A DNA stretch of 64,000 nt from Hydra vulgaris (lineage: Eukaryota > Cnidaria > Hydrozoa > Anthoathecata > Hydridae), in NCBI RefSeq assembly GCF_038396675.1, contig NC_088929.1:34151501-34215500 (forward strand). Direction: 5' to 3'. The position numbers were made by a program, and so were the translations under genes. The notes under the pieces are model-generated. The model was not told where the DNA came from, searched no databases, and saw only the letters and a program-made list of their open reading frames with translations. Shown piece after piece: positions 52,589-62,269 of the stretch; position 1 is the first letter of the stretch, and every line of letters begins with the position of its first letter.

Positions 52589-53305
52589 AGTGTTTTTTAA
52601 AAATAATTTTCAAAGTTTGAAGTGAATTTATAGTTTTACTTTCAATTGGAAGGAATGAGTTCCACAAATGTGGCCCTCGGTATGTTATTGAGAAATTAGA
52701 TTGTTTTAATAAGGTTTTTGGTACCTGATAGTTATGCAATGAATGCTTTGTATGATATTCATGATTTATAATAAAAAAAAGGTCGTCAAAAATATTTGGC
52801 AGCATACAATGTTTCAATCTAAACATGAATAAAAGAATACTGTAAATAATTAATTGATAAACATTAAGCAATCCAAGCTTTCTAAGCAGCGGATTGCCAC
52901 ATGTGTTTTTATTAGCATTTAATATAAAGCAGCTTGCTTGTTTTTGTTTATTTAAGATACGCGTTAATTTGATGGATAAGTGCTGGCCCACGCAATATTA
53001 CAATAACTGATATAGCTATGGATAAATAAAAAGTAGATAAGTTTTAAGCAATTTTTATCCAACATATCTCTTGTCTTATACATAATTCCAATACTCTTTG
53101 AAATTTTATTTTCTATTAAATTAATGTGGTCTTTCCAACTTATTTGTTCGTCAAGTAAAACGTCTAATGAAATATTTGGAAGTTTAAGGGGCAAAGTTTC
53201 AGATTTCGAGGGTTTAGAAAAAAGAATATATTTGCTTTTAGTTTTGTTTAGAGATAGTTTGTTGACTTTCAACCATTCATTGAGGTTGTCAAGCTCATGA
53301 TTCAT
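52566..53305 (-). pseudogene. LINE reverse transcriptase thumb and C-terminus
   Basis: Two frames, 52964-53305 and 52566-52991, overlap by 28 bp and together read the RT thumb to the C-terminus. The change of frame disables it. Confidence 0.82.
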
Positions 53306-54275
53306 AGTGATAAAGACTGACTCTATGTTTGAGTGGGTATAAAAAACCTGATTGTCGTCAGCAAAAAGATTGAAGTTTAATGCACTAGAAGATAAGTAAA
53401 TATCGTTTTTGTAGATAATAAATAATAAAGGCCCTAGAATAGATCCCTGTGGAACTCCGCAAGAAATATTTTCCAGTTTAGTACAGGTTTTGTCACAAGA
53501 TACACATTGTTTTCGATTATAAAGATAGGAAAATAACCATTTATAATTATTATTTTTGACTCCATAATTTCTAAGTTTGTAAAGAAGGATATTATGGTCT
53601 ACAGTATCGAAGGCCTTTGAGAGGTCAATATAAACCTAGGGCAAATGTCATCAAGACCTGAGCTTTTGTTTGGTTTTAACATAGTATAAGCAAACCGAAG
53701 ATCATTTGGATACTTCAAGCTCATCCATCACACAGTCCTCTTCTTTCATATATGATTTAAAATTTTTATTTCCGGGAGTTTATTTGCTAGGTTTTTACCG
53801 ACGTTTATAAAAAAATTATTAAAACTCTCTGCAACAACTTTTCGCTCATTAATTACTGTTCTTTTATCTTCAGTGTATACATATTTTGGTAAAGTATTAC
53901 CATGATCTTGTTTATTTTTCCCTATCACTTCCTTTATTATATCCCAAGTTTTTTGGTTATTACTTATATCATTTTTAAGGGATTTTGAGTAATAACTTTT
54001 TTAGTTTTTCTTTTCAGGTTTTCAAACAGGTTTTTGTAAATTTTATATTTTTTTTCGTTTTGATAAGTTTTATTTTTCAAAAATTTTTCATATAGTCATT
54101 ATTTTTTCTTTGAAGATTTAATAAGCCTTTTTGTAATCCATGGACTTTGCAGGCTTCTAAGCTTAATTTTTAACTCCTTCATCGGAAACGCTTTATTGTA
54201 AACATTAATGAACTCATTGTAAAAAAAAATCATAAGCTATAAGTAGTATATATTGAGAGTTCTGGGCCATGCCGT

Positions 54276-54481
54276 TTTTAACCATTAATTCATCCACAAT
54301 TTCAACATCAATTTTAACCATTAATTCATCCACAATTTTAACAATAATTTTAACCATTAACCTACCTGCAATTTAATTATTATTTTAACCATTAATCTAA
54401 CCACAATTTAATTTATTATTTCAAGTATTAATCTAACCACAATTGAATTTATTATTTCAAGTATTAATCTAACCACAATTT
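54276..54481. repeat. 36-bp tandem repeat, about 5.7 copies
   Basis: Diverged units starting TTTAACCATTAATCTAACCA or TTCAAGTATTAATC, 35-36 bp each. It lies between the LINE truncation point and the end of the viral polymerase frame, so it may be the left terminal region of the viral element. Confidence 0.85.
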
Positions 54482-54485
54482 CGAT

Positions 54486-57400
54486 TCATAGCATACTTAA
54501 TTTTTTATCTTCTTCACATTCTACTGGTTCCTGTTCTACTGGTTCCTGTTCTGCATCTTGTTCTGTTGTCTTGTTTCTTAATATATAGTGACCATATGCT
54601 AATGTATTCCATCTTCTAATACGACTCTTTTATCATCTTCTGCACTTAATGCTACTTTATTAATCTCTTCTGTATAAACTTCATGTGCATGTGATCTTAT
54701 AATATTCATTTTCCTAATGTGCTCTTTTCTATTAAGTAAACAATCTTTATAATCATCGTGTGTTATGTAGTTCTTAACAACATTCTTTTTTACTCCTTTA
54801 CATCTTTTGCTTTCTTTTTCATGAATCTTGTATGAATATAATTTGGGTCTTAATCCTACAAATTCTTCTATTTGTTTTCCTTCTGCTTCATCTTTGAACA
54901 TTCCAAGTACTTTTTTATTTAATCCAACTTTAAATCCGTTATTAATTGCTGGATGATTTGGAACAAATTCACTAGTATCAAATTTACTTTCAATATCGTT
55001 TTTAATATCTTCATAAAAATCCTCTGTTTTTATTTCTTATGCTAATGAATCTGTATCTGTGAATAAGAGTTTGGCTTTATCAGAATATTTTTTCTTTATA
55101 TAATCATAATGAAATTCATACATTAGGGTTTTGCTCAAATCTAATATACACGTTTCTAAGTAAATTGGCTTGTTATACTTTAATTTAGTTCTTTTCATGT
55201 GAATCGCTATTAAATTTTCATCAAATATTGTCCTACTTTCATAGTTTGGTCTTGATGCTAATTTAACAGCTTCATCTCTGTTTGTGACTAACTTTACATC
55301 AACTCTTTTTTCAATATTTTCCATTGTTTTTCCAAAGACTGAATTGTTCATGAGTTTAAAGAAATCTTTTTCAAATTCATTTGTTGCTTTAGTCCTAAGA
55401 TTAGTATTCAGATCAATGTAATCAATTAACCATGCACTTTCTTCAAAGCTTATTCCTCTATGGATTTTTGTTATATTTAATCCTAATCTTTCATACAATT
55501 TAAGATTGGTATAATGTACTACATAATTTTTCTTATTATTCAAGTTTGGTATAAGTTTTTCAACTTTATCCACTTTGACTCTTTCAGGAGCAAGTGGATA
55601 GTCATTATGTTCATCATGAAGATGATCTGGATAATCTAAATCAACTTCAAGTATACATGGAAATGATCTCCAGTTTTTCAATTCATCTTGATCCATCCAA
55701 CCAAATCCGTGTGTTGGAAGTGGTTTACTCATAGCCCATCCATATAGATTATTAGCATCTAGATATTGGATAAATTGTGATGGTTTAGTTTCATCATAAT
55801 TATCCATATATTTATTATTAGATTTTCCTAATCTATTTGATATCGTACTGATTCCACCTCTTATTCCATTCTTTATCATGAGGATCATATCATAATCACT
55901 CAACAGTTGTAACTTTACTTTTGTTTTTCTCAATGCAGCCTCCCAAGCTAATCCTGGTGATGTATAATACCAAGCTGGATCTAACTTATAATTTTTCATG
56001 CAAACATCTCTAAAATTTTCAAAGACATCAGCTAGTAAAAGTACATCTGAAACATTATATAAATCATGATAATCTCTAAATGATCTGCATTTAAATTCCA
56101 TCCATACAGTTTACGCATGTGCGAAAGCATCATCATTAATTCCTTTATCATTTAATTTAGAAAAGAATGATTCTTTTGGAGGTAGTTGTGTTTCATTAAA
56201 TTTATCAATAGAATCAACCCAATCATAAGGGTATACACCTTTTTTCATTAACAAATCTAATTGTTTCCCTTTATAAAATTCTCCAATATTTTTACATTGG
56301 TCTTTTGTTAGATTTTTTGATAAGACATCTAAACTAGATGGCATAAATCTATAACTGTCTAAGAAACGAATCTCTCGTTTAATATCAACAGTCTTATCCT
56401 CTTCAATATACTCTCCAACTTTAATCTCCCTAGAAAAGCTAATATACTTTTCTTCGTTGTTAGGTATACAACTTAATTTACCTCCTGATAACTTCTTTAT
56501 GAATAAGTGACTATCATAACCAGATAAGTTATGAAATAGTACTGGGAAGAACTCTGGAATCCTATATGTCAAATTACAAATTTTATGAGCAGCACCTCTG
56601 TATTTTCCAGTTAAATGGCAATGATCTCGCACTCTGTCTTCTCCTAAATATTCTTCACAAATATGACACTTTATTGCTGCATCAAATGCTTTCTTGTTTT
56701 TACTTGTAAATATCATAGGCTTCTTAAAATCTACTTCATTACAAATTTTTATAATATCTTCTTGTAGATATTCTATAAATATTTGAGCAATACTATCTTC
56801 TTCATTATTTGCAGTATATGTTACTAATCTATCTTTGTATATACTTTGATTATAACATTTAATATAGTAACAGAATGAACTTGGTATATGTTTTTGATAC
56901 TGCTTCGTATAGGATTCATCTGGATTAGGTGTACAAGTATTGATAGGTTTAATAAAACTTTCAAAGTCTGCATATATTACAAAGGGTACTCTCATCGATT
57001 TATAATAATGTTTAAAATACATTGTTGTTCCTGGTTTTGGAAGTTCAATACGAACTGAATCATGTGCATCACAATACAATTTATGCTTAGATAAATATTC
57101 TTCTGAACTATATCCTAATAAGCAATTTCTACAATAGTGAGTTGCACCATTTCTTTTTGATGTTTGCGTTGAAAGTAATCTACTTAAATTATTTATCAAG
57201 CAGTAATGATTAGATACTTCAGATCCATTCGGAGTTGTTTCATCACCAGTTATTAACAATAAATCTATTAAATTTTTTCGACCACTATTATGTGATAATC
57301 GCAAAGGATGAACATAAAAGTTTTCATACCCAAATACATTCACACTTATATCTGGATTGATTTTCTCAAATAGATCAATTTGTTTTAATGAAACTGGAAA

Positions 57401-57703
57401 TTCTATTTTATCCCAATTTATTTTTTCAGCTTGAGTTATAAGATCATTATCTACTCTTTCAGGATGATTATCTGTTGGATTTAAAAATCTAGCTATACAC
57501 CACTTAAAGCATTGATTATCTTCATTTTGCATATTAATGATTGCTTTTTTAGCTGTTAATTTTTTATCAAATGGAATATAAGATTTAGCTTTAAGTGGAT
57601 TATACTCTATAATATTTATATCTATTTTTTTAATAGAAACAAATGCCCAGTTTGATCCTTCCTGTTGAAACAATGATAAATTTTCTAAAATTTTAGACTT
57701 TGT
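54486..57703 (-). pseudogene. polB: Protein-primed family B DNA polymerase, interrupted
   Basis: Replicates the linear viral genome from a terminal protein. First part (56111-57673): Cys-rich finger HYCRNCLLGYSSEEYLSKHK, exonuclease motif VIYADFESF, an endonuclease-VII-like Cys/His block (CHICEEYLGEDRVRDHCH) and FHNLSGYDSHLFIKKL. Second part (55037-56101): YLDANNLYGWAMSKPLP, KLMNNSVFGKTMENI and the catalytic FTDTDS. Third part (54599-54901): C-terminal region. In-frame TAA stops at 56111-56113 and 55037-55039 separate the parts without a frame change. Near 54600 the frame shifts, and an acidic tail with Glu-Pro-Val repeats continues in another frame to 54486. There is no ATG: the open frame begins at 57703, overlapping the end of the SAP protein, and TTG at 57673 is the first near-start. 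In relatives a SAP-like region often precedes the polymerase. Confidence 0.92.
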
Positions 57704-58253
57704 TTAACATTTCTACATGTCTTTGATTAACATTTCTAGTAGTATTAAATTGTCTTTGTATGAATGGTCGTTGAATATAAATTGGTCTTTGATTGAAATG
57801 ACGTTGATTATTAAATTGTCTTTGATTAAAAGTACTAGAAGCAGGAATTGATCTAATAGGCTCCTGTGAAATAGGTCTTTGAATTACAGAGTCATATCTA
57901 TCAGGAACATATCTATCAGGATGCGGGACATTTGGACGTGGAGCAGGATTAGGTCTTTGAATTACAGAGTTATATCTACCAGGAACATATCTATCAGGAT
58001 GCATGGCATTTGGACGTGGAGCAGGAATAGGTCTTTGAATTACAGAGTTATATCTACCAGGAACATATCTATCAGAATGCATGGCATTTGGACGTGGAGC
58101 AGGAATTGGTCTAATAGGCTCCTGTGAATTAGTTAATTGCGATAATTCATTAATAAGTTCGCGTCTTGGCTTTGTATAGTAATATTTAATTCCTCGCTCT
58201 TTGGCGATTTGTCTTAATTCTTTTACCGTGTTGTTTTCCATTTTTATATCCAT
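57693..58253 (-). CDS. SAP-domain protein with proline-rich 27-residue repeats
   Basis: 186 residues. Residues about 8-40 (VKELRQIAKERGIKYYYTKP) form a SAP/Rho-N-like helix-extended-loop-helix, a DNA-binding fold. Residues about 47-128 hold three repeats of the type RPIPAPRPNAMHPDRYVPGR followed by YNSVIQ. The last 50 residues are Asn/Gln/Arg-rich (QRQFNNQRHFNQRP). The first ATG is at 58253; a second, at 58241, follows ATATAAAA and fits the viral start motif better. The end overlaps the open frame of the polymerase, so in other copies the two may be one polyprotein. Tandem repeats at the DNA level may vary in number. Confidence 0.8.
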   Translation of the reverse strand: MDIKMENNTVKELRQIAKERGIKYYYTKPRRELINELSQLTNSQEPIRPIPAPRPNAMHSDRYVPGRYNSVIQRPIPAPRPNAMHPDRYVPGRYNSVIQRPNPAPRPNVPHPDRYVPDRYDSVIQRPISQEPIRSIPASSTFNQRQFNNQRHFNQRPIYIQRPFIQRQFNTTRNVNQRHVEMLNKV

Positions 58254-58375
58254 AAGATTTTTATTTTTTATAAAAATAAAATTTCTTTATATCATTTTTT
58301 TTTAAAAATTTTTTTTCTTATCAAAAATTTTATATGATAAAATCATATGAAATTTAATATTTTATAAATTTAATA

Positions 58376-58528
58376 TTATTTTTTTGGTCTTTTTATAGCG
58401 GTTTTGTAAGATTCACATTTTTCAAAAGGATCTGAAGTAGATTGCACAAATCCTTTTGATTTTTTCCAATACAATTGACATGAAGTTGGTTTAAACATTT
58501 TATAAAATTCCATACCTTTATCTCCCAT
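58376..58528 (-). CDS. Small 50-residue basic viral protein
   Basis: ATG at 58526-58528 directly after GATATATAAAA, the same start motif as neighbouring genes; TAA at 58376. 50 residues, Lys-rich with two Cys and one Trp (FKPTSCQLYWKKSKGFVQST, then DPFEKCESYKTAIKRPKK). The function is unknown. Spacing and start motif suggest a real gene. Confidence 0.6.
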   Translation of the reverse strand: MGDKGMEFYKMFKPTSCQLYWKKSKGFVQSTSDPFEKCESYKTAIKRPKK

Positions 58529-58540
58529 TTTTATATATCA
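58529..58540 (-). promoter_or_regulatory. Viral start motif of the 50-residue gene
   Basis: GATATATAAAAATG, with the TATA-like string 3-10 nt before the ATG. Confidence 0.5.
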
Positions 58541-58569
58541 ATCTTTTTTTTTTAAGCGCTTTTAGCACA

Positions 58570-59013
58570 TCAAAAATCTAAAGATTTTTTAAATTTTTTA
58601 GAATTGAGTACTTCAATCTTATAACCATCCTCAATCTTTCCATCACGTAATTCAAAATAACCATATCCATGTCCAGTTTCTTTCATAGCCCTATATAATG
58701 ATTTATATATTATTTCTTCTCCTGTTTCTATGTTTGTGAGTTTAATAGTGACTGGTTCTTTCCTAATTGTTCTTAATCTTTCATATTTTGGATCAATTTC
58801 TTGTTTTTTTTTTTCTTCTTTTACTTTATTTAATCTAGGTCTTCCAATAGGTCTTTTCACATCAGTTAATTCTGTTGCTTTTGACATGATTGCATCCTTA
58901 TCAATCAAACCATTATCTATAGCAAGCATTAATAATGTGACATAATTTTTAGATGTTTGTGAAATGTTATTTTCTTTTAATAAATTTTGCAATGCTGTCC
59001 TTGTATAATACAT
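58570..59013 (-). CDS. AT-hook plus NUMOD1-like DNA-binding protein
   Basis: 147 residues. Residues 1-50 are helical. Residues about 53-63 (KRPIGRPRLNK) contain an AT-hook-like GRPR core followed by a basic stretch. Residues 88-138 (VTIKLTNIETGEEIIYKSLY, then RAMKETGHGYGYFELRDG) resemble the NUMOD1 helix-turn-helix found next to homing endonuclease domains. No nuclease domain is attached. It is likely a sequence-specific DNA-binding or regulatory protein of the virus. The start is set by TATATAATAAAAATG. Confidence 0.65.
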   Translation of the reverse strand: MYYTRTALQNLLKENNISQTSKNYVTLLMLAIDNGLIDKDAIMSKATELTDVKRPIGRPRLNKVKEEKKKQEIDPKYERLRTIRKEPVTIKLTNIETGEEIIYKSLYRAMKETGHGYGYFELRDGKIEDGYKIEVLNSKKFKKSLDF

Positions 59014-59026
59014 TTTTATTATATAA
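59014..59026 (-). promoter_or_regulatory. Viral start motif of the AT-hook gene
   Basis: TATATAATAAAAATG immediately 5' of the coding region. Confidence 0.5.
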
Positions 59027-59052
59027 AGAAAAAAAATTATTTATATCATTTT

Positions 59053-60348
59053 TTAATTAATAATAAGGTCTAATTTACTTCCATCTGATTTAAAATTCAC
59101 TAATTTATCTGATATTACTACAGCATATCCTATCGTATATTGAGGAACTGCTGTATTAAAGTTCATTTTAATTTGTATATCTATTACTGATGATTTATAT
59201 CTTTCTGGTTGATTACTTACATCAATAACAAATATAGGGAACAAATCTTTATAATCAAGAGGTTGTATGTTACTATGAGTAATCAACTCGTTCATTCCAT
59301 AATATTTTTCACTAAATACAGCTGCATCTCTATAAGCTCTTGAGAATTGTTGATTTGGAAATGATAAGCTGTAATCAGTTACTGGGTATTTATCAGAACT
59401 TAGCATAACGTAAATACTTTTCAAGTCACAATGATCGAATATTGCTGGATTAGTTGTTTGATCTCCATTTTTATTTGTTTGAAATCCGACAACAATATAT
59501 CTTGGTCTTTCACTAGATGTTTTTACACTAAGTTTCCAAGTAGTTGATAGAGTTTGTGGGATTTCTAAACTATCACATTGTCTAGTTCTAAAAGCAACTG
59601 GAATTGTTGCTTTAGATGCTATAATACTTAAAAGTTCATTTTGTTGTGCTAGAGCTGGCTGTACATACGGCATAAACAATGTCACTCTTTGGAGGTCTAC
59701 TTTTCCAGCAGCTACAGTAGCTCCTCTAAAAATAGCATCATCATCAGATTTTCTAGTAAGAATTATTGTATGTTTAAATTCATAAATAACTTTATCATAA
59801 TCATCACAGAATCCAAAGGTATGCTTTAAAGGTACGCAAAATGAAAATGTACCTTTTGCAGTTGGTTTTTGAATCAAGTATCCTTGTCTTGCTGCAAATC
59901 CTGTGTTTTCTGCAATAACTGCTGTTGTTGCTGAATCTTTATACCATAATTGATTCAACCCTTGAGCTAATTGATAATCGTTCGGGTATTTAAGCATCCC
60001 TAACATTGTAGTTGCTTGTCCAGGATTAAAAACTACTTCAATATCTTGATTAGATAATTGATAAGATATTTGACTAAATAGATACATAATGCCATTATTT
60101 GTAAGAGCTACTGCATCTGCATTAGCATAAGCTGTATTATCAGCTTTAAGAAGTCTTCCTTCAAACAACAGATATGCATCAGATGGTACTGAATATAAAT
60201 TGGATTGTTCAATATTTATTATAATATTTCCACTATTATTTAGATTAGGTCGAGATGCTGGATCATAATCTCGATAATAATATTTTTCAATTGATTCATC
60301 TACAATTGGTGTTTCTGTAATATTTAAAATTGATTGAGAAGTTGTCAT
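59053..60348 (-). CDS. Probable major capsid protein
   Basis: 431 residues, the best preserved long ORF besides the polymerase. No stops. Beta-rich with few Lys clusters. Recognisable blocks are NLYSVPSDAYLLFEGRLLKA (about 49-68), ALTNNGIMYLFSQISYQL and GFCDDYDKVIYEFKHTIILT. Size, composition and position next to the core-like and DNA-binding ORFs suit the double-jelly-roll major capsid protein of Polinton-like viruses. The assignment rests on context and remembered family appearance and not on a structure match. The start is fixed by CTATATAAAAAATG. Confidence 0.6.
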   Translation of the reverse strand: MTTSQSILNITETPIVDESIEKYYYRDYDPASRPNLNNSGNIIINIEQSNLYSVPSDAYLLFEGRLLKADNTAYANADAVALTNNGIMYLFSQISYQLSNQDIEVVFNPGQATTMLGMLKYPNDYQLAQGLNQLWYKDSATTAVIAENTGFAARQGYLIQKPTAKGTFSFCVPLKHTFGFCDDYDKVIYEFKHTIILTRKSDDDAIFRGATVAAGKVDLQRVTLFMPYVQPALAQQNELLSIIASKATIPVAFRTRQCDSLEIPQTLSTTWKLSVKTSSERPRYIVVGFQTNKNGDQTTNPAIFDHCDLKSIYVMLSSDKYPVTDYSLSFPNQQFSRAYRDAAVFSEKYYGMNELITHSNIQPLDYKDLFPIFVIDVSNQPERYKSSVIDIQIKMNFNTAVPQYTIGYAVVISDKLVNFKSDGSKLDLIIN

Positions 60349-60360
60349 TTTTTATATAGA
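60349..60360 (-). promoter_or_regulatory. Viral start motif of the capsid gene
   Basis: TCTATATAAAAAATG with the TATA-like string 4-10 nt before the ATG. Confidence 0.5.
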
Positions 60361-60373
60361 AAAAAATTTTTTT

Positions 60374-60850
60374 TTATATACTCCGAAGGCCTCTCCCTTT
60401 TTTAACTATATCCTCTATTCTGATAGCATTCTTACGTGATAGCTTTACTCCGCTTGGGCCTTTCAAACCTACTCCATTTCCATTAATTATATTATTTAAA
60501 TTTGTTACTGCTTCATCTCCTGACTTTGCTAATTTTGATAATATATCCTCACTTTTTTTACTAAGATTTACTTTTGGAGCTACTTTATTAACTAATTTAT
60601 TTCCTTTTTCAATTGTAACATTTTTAGCAACTTCTATTGCTGATGTTGCAAGTTCTTTTCCTGCTGATTTAGCAGCAGTTACTGCAGTTTGTCCTAAATC
60701 AGTAGCTGCAAGCTTTTTAATCATAGCTGATGATACTTTTGTTACATTTGATGCTGCTGCTCGTCTAAACATTTCTCTTAAAGTATCAAAAAATCCACTA
60801 CCACCAATAACATGTTTTTTCACAAATCTTTTATTTTGAACAATAATCAT
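60374..60850 (-). CDS. Adenovirus-core/minor-capsid-like hydrophobic basic protein
   Basis: 158 residues from the ATG at 60850 (an upstream TTG adds only two residues). After a basic start comes HVIGGSGFFDTLREMFRRAA, a Gly-Gly-Phe plus amphipathic helix pattern seen in pVI/pX-like minor capsid proteins. A long Ala/Lys helical middle and a basic C-terminus (KNAIRIEDIVKKGRGLRS) follow. It probably binds DNA or the inner capsid. It ends 25 bp before the capsid start motif. Confidence 0.6.
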   Translation of the reverse strand: MIIVQNKRFVKKHVIGGSGFFDTLREMFRRAAASNVTKVSSAMIKKLAATDLGQTAVTAAKSAGKELATSAIEVAKNVTIEKGNKLVNKVAPKVNLSKKSEDILSKLAKSGDEAVTNLNNIINGNGVGLKGPSGVKLSRKNAIRIEDIVKKGRGLRSI

Positions 60851-60873
60851 TTTCAATTAGAGAAAAAAAATTT

Positions 60874-61812
60874 TTATATTGCAAGATTATTCTGTATTGC
60901 TTCATACTTACCCTTACTTAATACACCTTGTCTTAATAATTCATCGCTAATTGCAACAGCTTCATTTCTTGATGAACTATTACCTGCTTCCCATGCAGCT
61001 ATACGTAACTCAAGCATCTCAACTAGAGCATTAGGATCGCTAGGAAGAATTACAGTTTGTATTCTTGTTCTTTTAACTCCAGTTCCATATTCAAGTTTTC
61101 TCTTCGATAATATAGGAGTCCTTATATCTTTCCAAATTGGAGATATTAACTCATTATATTTTTCACTTCTAGATGATCTTACTTTACCTTTATCAGTAGT
61201 AAGAGCATCTGTATTTATTAATATTTCTCTATAATTTCTAAGACCTTCATTACTATATACCTCTTTATTAGGTTTAAACTTTGTTACTAATTCCCAAAGA
61301 CCTGGTGTACCATCATATTTCTTTCCATCAACAGTTATATCATCATTATTAATTGTAATTGGTTTTTTACCAATATATAGTTCATCTCCATTTGAATGTA
61401 TACCAAATATAGGATCTGTAGACTTTTTACTTTTTGTATACAATCTAAGATAATTTGTTGCAATTTTTCCAAAATTTAAAATATTAGGTTTTTCTTGTAC
61501 TTTGGAGTCAGTAAGTGTTTTCACCATACCATCAGGAGGAAGTAGTTCTGAAGGACCCATGCGAAGTATAGCAAGATCCTTTTCAGGATTTGAAAAAGTG
61601 AGTGCTAATTGATCTTTCAAATTAGATATAGTATTATTTATTCCAGATTGACTATCAATTAAGGGTCTATATAACTTTGATAAATCCATCTGTAGGTTAT
61701 AGTCACCCACCTTTTCAGCAATATTATCTTGTTGTACTTTTTTCTTAAGATAAATGTATTCTTTTACAAGTTGATCTCTTTTATCTGGATCTGTAAATTT
61801 AAATAACGACAT
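60874..61812 (-). CDS. Conserved viral protein, possible minor capsid/penton
   Basis: 312 residues from the ATG at 61812 (MSLFKFTDPDKRDQLVKEYI), chosen over an upstream in-frame ATG because AATATATAAAAATG precedes it. The N-terminal third is helical. The middle has DELYIGKKPITINNDDITVD and GTPGLWELVTKFKP; the C-terminus has VILPSDPNALVEMLELRIAA. This protein type recurs in animal Polinton-like elements. Its job is not known to me; a minor capsid or penton role is a guess from position. Confidence 0.6.
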   Translation of the reverse strand: MSLFKFTDPDKRDQLVKEYIYLKKKVQQDNIAEKVGDYNLQMDLSKLYRPLIDSQSGINNTISNLKDQLALTFSNPEKDLAILRMGPSELLPPDGMVKTLTDSKVQEKPNILNFGKIATNYLRLYTKSKKSTDPIFGIHSNGDELYIGKKPITINNDDITVDGKKYDGTPGLWELVTKFKPNKEVYSNEGLRNYREILINTDALTTDKGKVRSSRSEKYNELISPIWKDIRTPILSKRKLEYGTGVKRTRIQTVILPSDPNALVEMLELRIAAWEAGNSSSRNEAVAISDELLRQGVLSKGKYEAIQNNLAI

Positions 61813-61826
61813 TTTTATATATTTAA
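61813..61826 (-). promoter_or_regulatory. Viral start motif of the 312-residue gene
   Basis: CTTAAATATATAAAAATG immediately 5' of the coding region. Confidence 0.5.
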
Positions 61827-61835
61827 GAAAAAAAT

Positions 61836-61868
61836 AAAACACATAACACAAAAGATGTTATGTGTTTT
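61836..61868 (-). terminator. Perfect hairpin at a viral stop codon
   Basis: 13-bp arms (61836-61848 and 61856-61868) with a 7-nt loop, starting at the TAA of the 133-residue ORF and followed on the minus strand by an A/T-rich tract and then the next start motif. Its position suggests transcript termination or 3'-end formation. Confidence 0.5.
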
Positions 61869-62269
61869 TAATTATTATAAATGATATCTTTAATTTCAAA
61901 ATCACTATAATTAATATCAATATCTTCTATCGGATTAAATATTAAATCAGACAATAGTTTGCTTCTTGTAAATTTTTTTTCTTTAAGATTACAATCTAAA
62001 TTATATACATATCTATCAACTAATCTACATTTTTCTTTCTTACTAGTATTTTTCCATTCTTTATATGATTCTTTAATCATATTTTCAACATTACGATAAT
62101 CATTATCTTTATAATATTTAAACTGAATAAGATAATATAGCTTATCTCTAGCTTCATCACTATACTGAGTAGGTATTTCAAAGTTACCTCTATCAGTAAT
62201 TAGCATATTATTTCTTATAAAGCCTGCTTCTCCAAATACTAATTTTTCTAAATACCTTTTTTTATTCAA
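61868..62269 (-). CDS. Unidentified viral ORF, 5' end uncertain
   Basis: 133 residues from a TTG at 62269; the open frame reaches about 62305 without an ATG. Charged, Tyr-rich, probably helical (YYLIQFKYYKDNDYRNVENM; SYKEWKNTSKKEKCRLVDRY). Upstream, TTAACCTTTCTTTTTAG at about 62292-62308 looks like a 3' splice site. An ATG at 62320 preceded by TATTAAAAAT closes after four codons. So the true start may be spliced in or lost. The function is unknown. Confidence 0.5.
   Translation of the reverse strand: MNKKRYLEKLVFGEAGFIRNNMLITDRGNFEIPTQYSDEARDKLYYLIQFKYYKDNDYRNVENMIKESYKEWKNTSKKEKCRLVDRYVYNLDCNLKEKKFTRSKLLSDLIFNPIEDIDINYSDFEIKDIIYNN

Larger units (their letters stand above)
52080..54262 (-). 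mobile_element. 5'-truncated LINE of the same family as the 28-kb copy
   Basis: Minus strand from about 54262 (linker after the endonuclease) to about 52110 (3' UTR). RT pieces: YTEDKRTVINERKVVAESFN (53770-53870), CGVPQGSILGPLLF and an intact-looking FADDNQVFYTHSN active site (53320-53460), LNEWLKVNKLSLNKTKSKYI (53200-53280), and the C-terminal block with FSITYRGPHLWNSFLPI (52640-52700). A deletion near 53640 removes part of the palm. The 3' UTR shares a conserved block with 27950-28010. Confidence 0.85.

Noticed and set aside
56111-56113. Stop-codon recoding (TAA read through) in the polymerase
   Set aside because: No conserved readthrough context, and a second TAA follows the catalytic motif; mutation is simpler.
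57879-58127. Plus-strand frame with repeated ISIRMHGIWTWSRNRS-like units
   Set aside because: Antisense shadow of the tandem repeats in the SAP protein.
58730-61234. Plus-strand frames within the viral element (58730-58945, 60812-61234)
   Set aside because: Shadows of the minus-strand viral genes.
61868-62269. TTG as a true start codon for the 133-residue ORF
   Set aside because: Eukaryotic viral genes here use ATG with a shared upstream motif; TTG only marks the first near-start.
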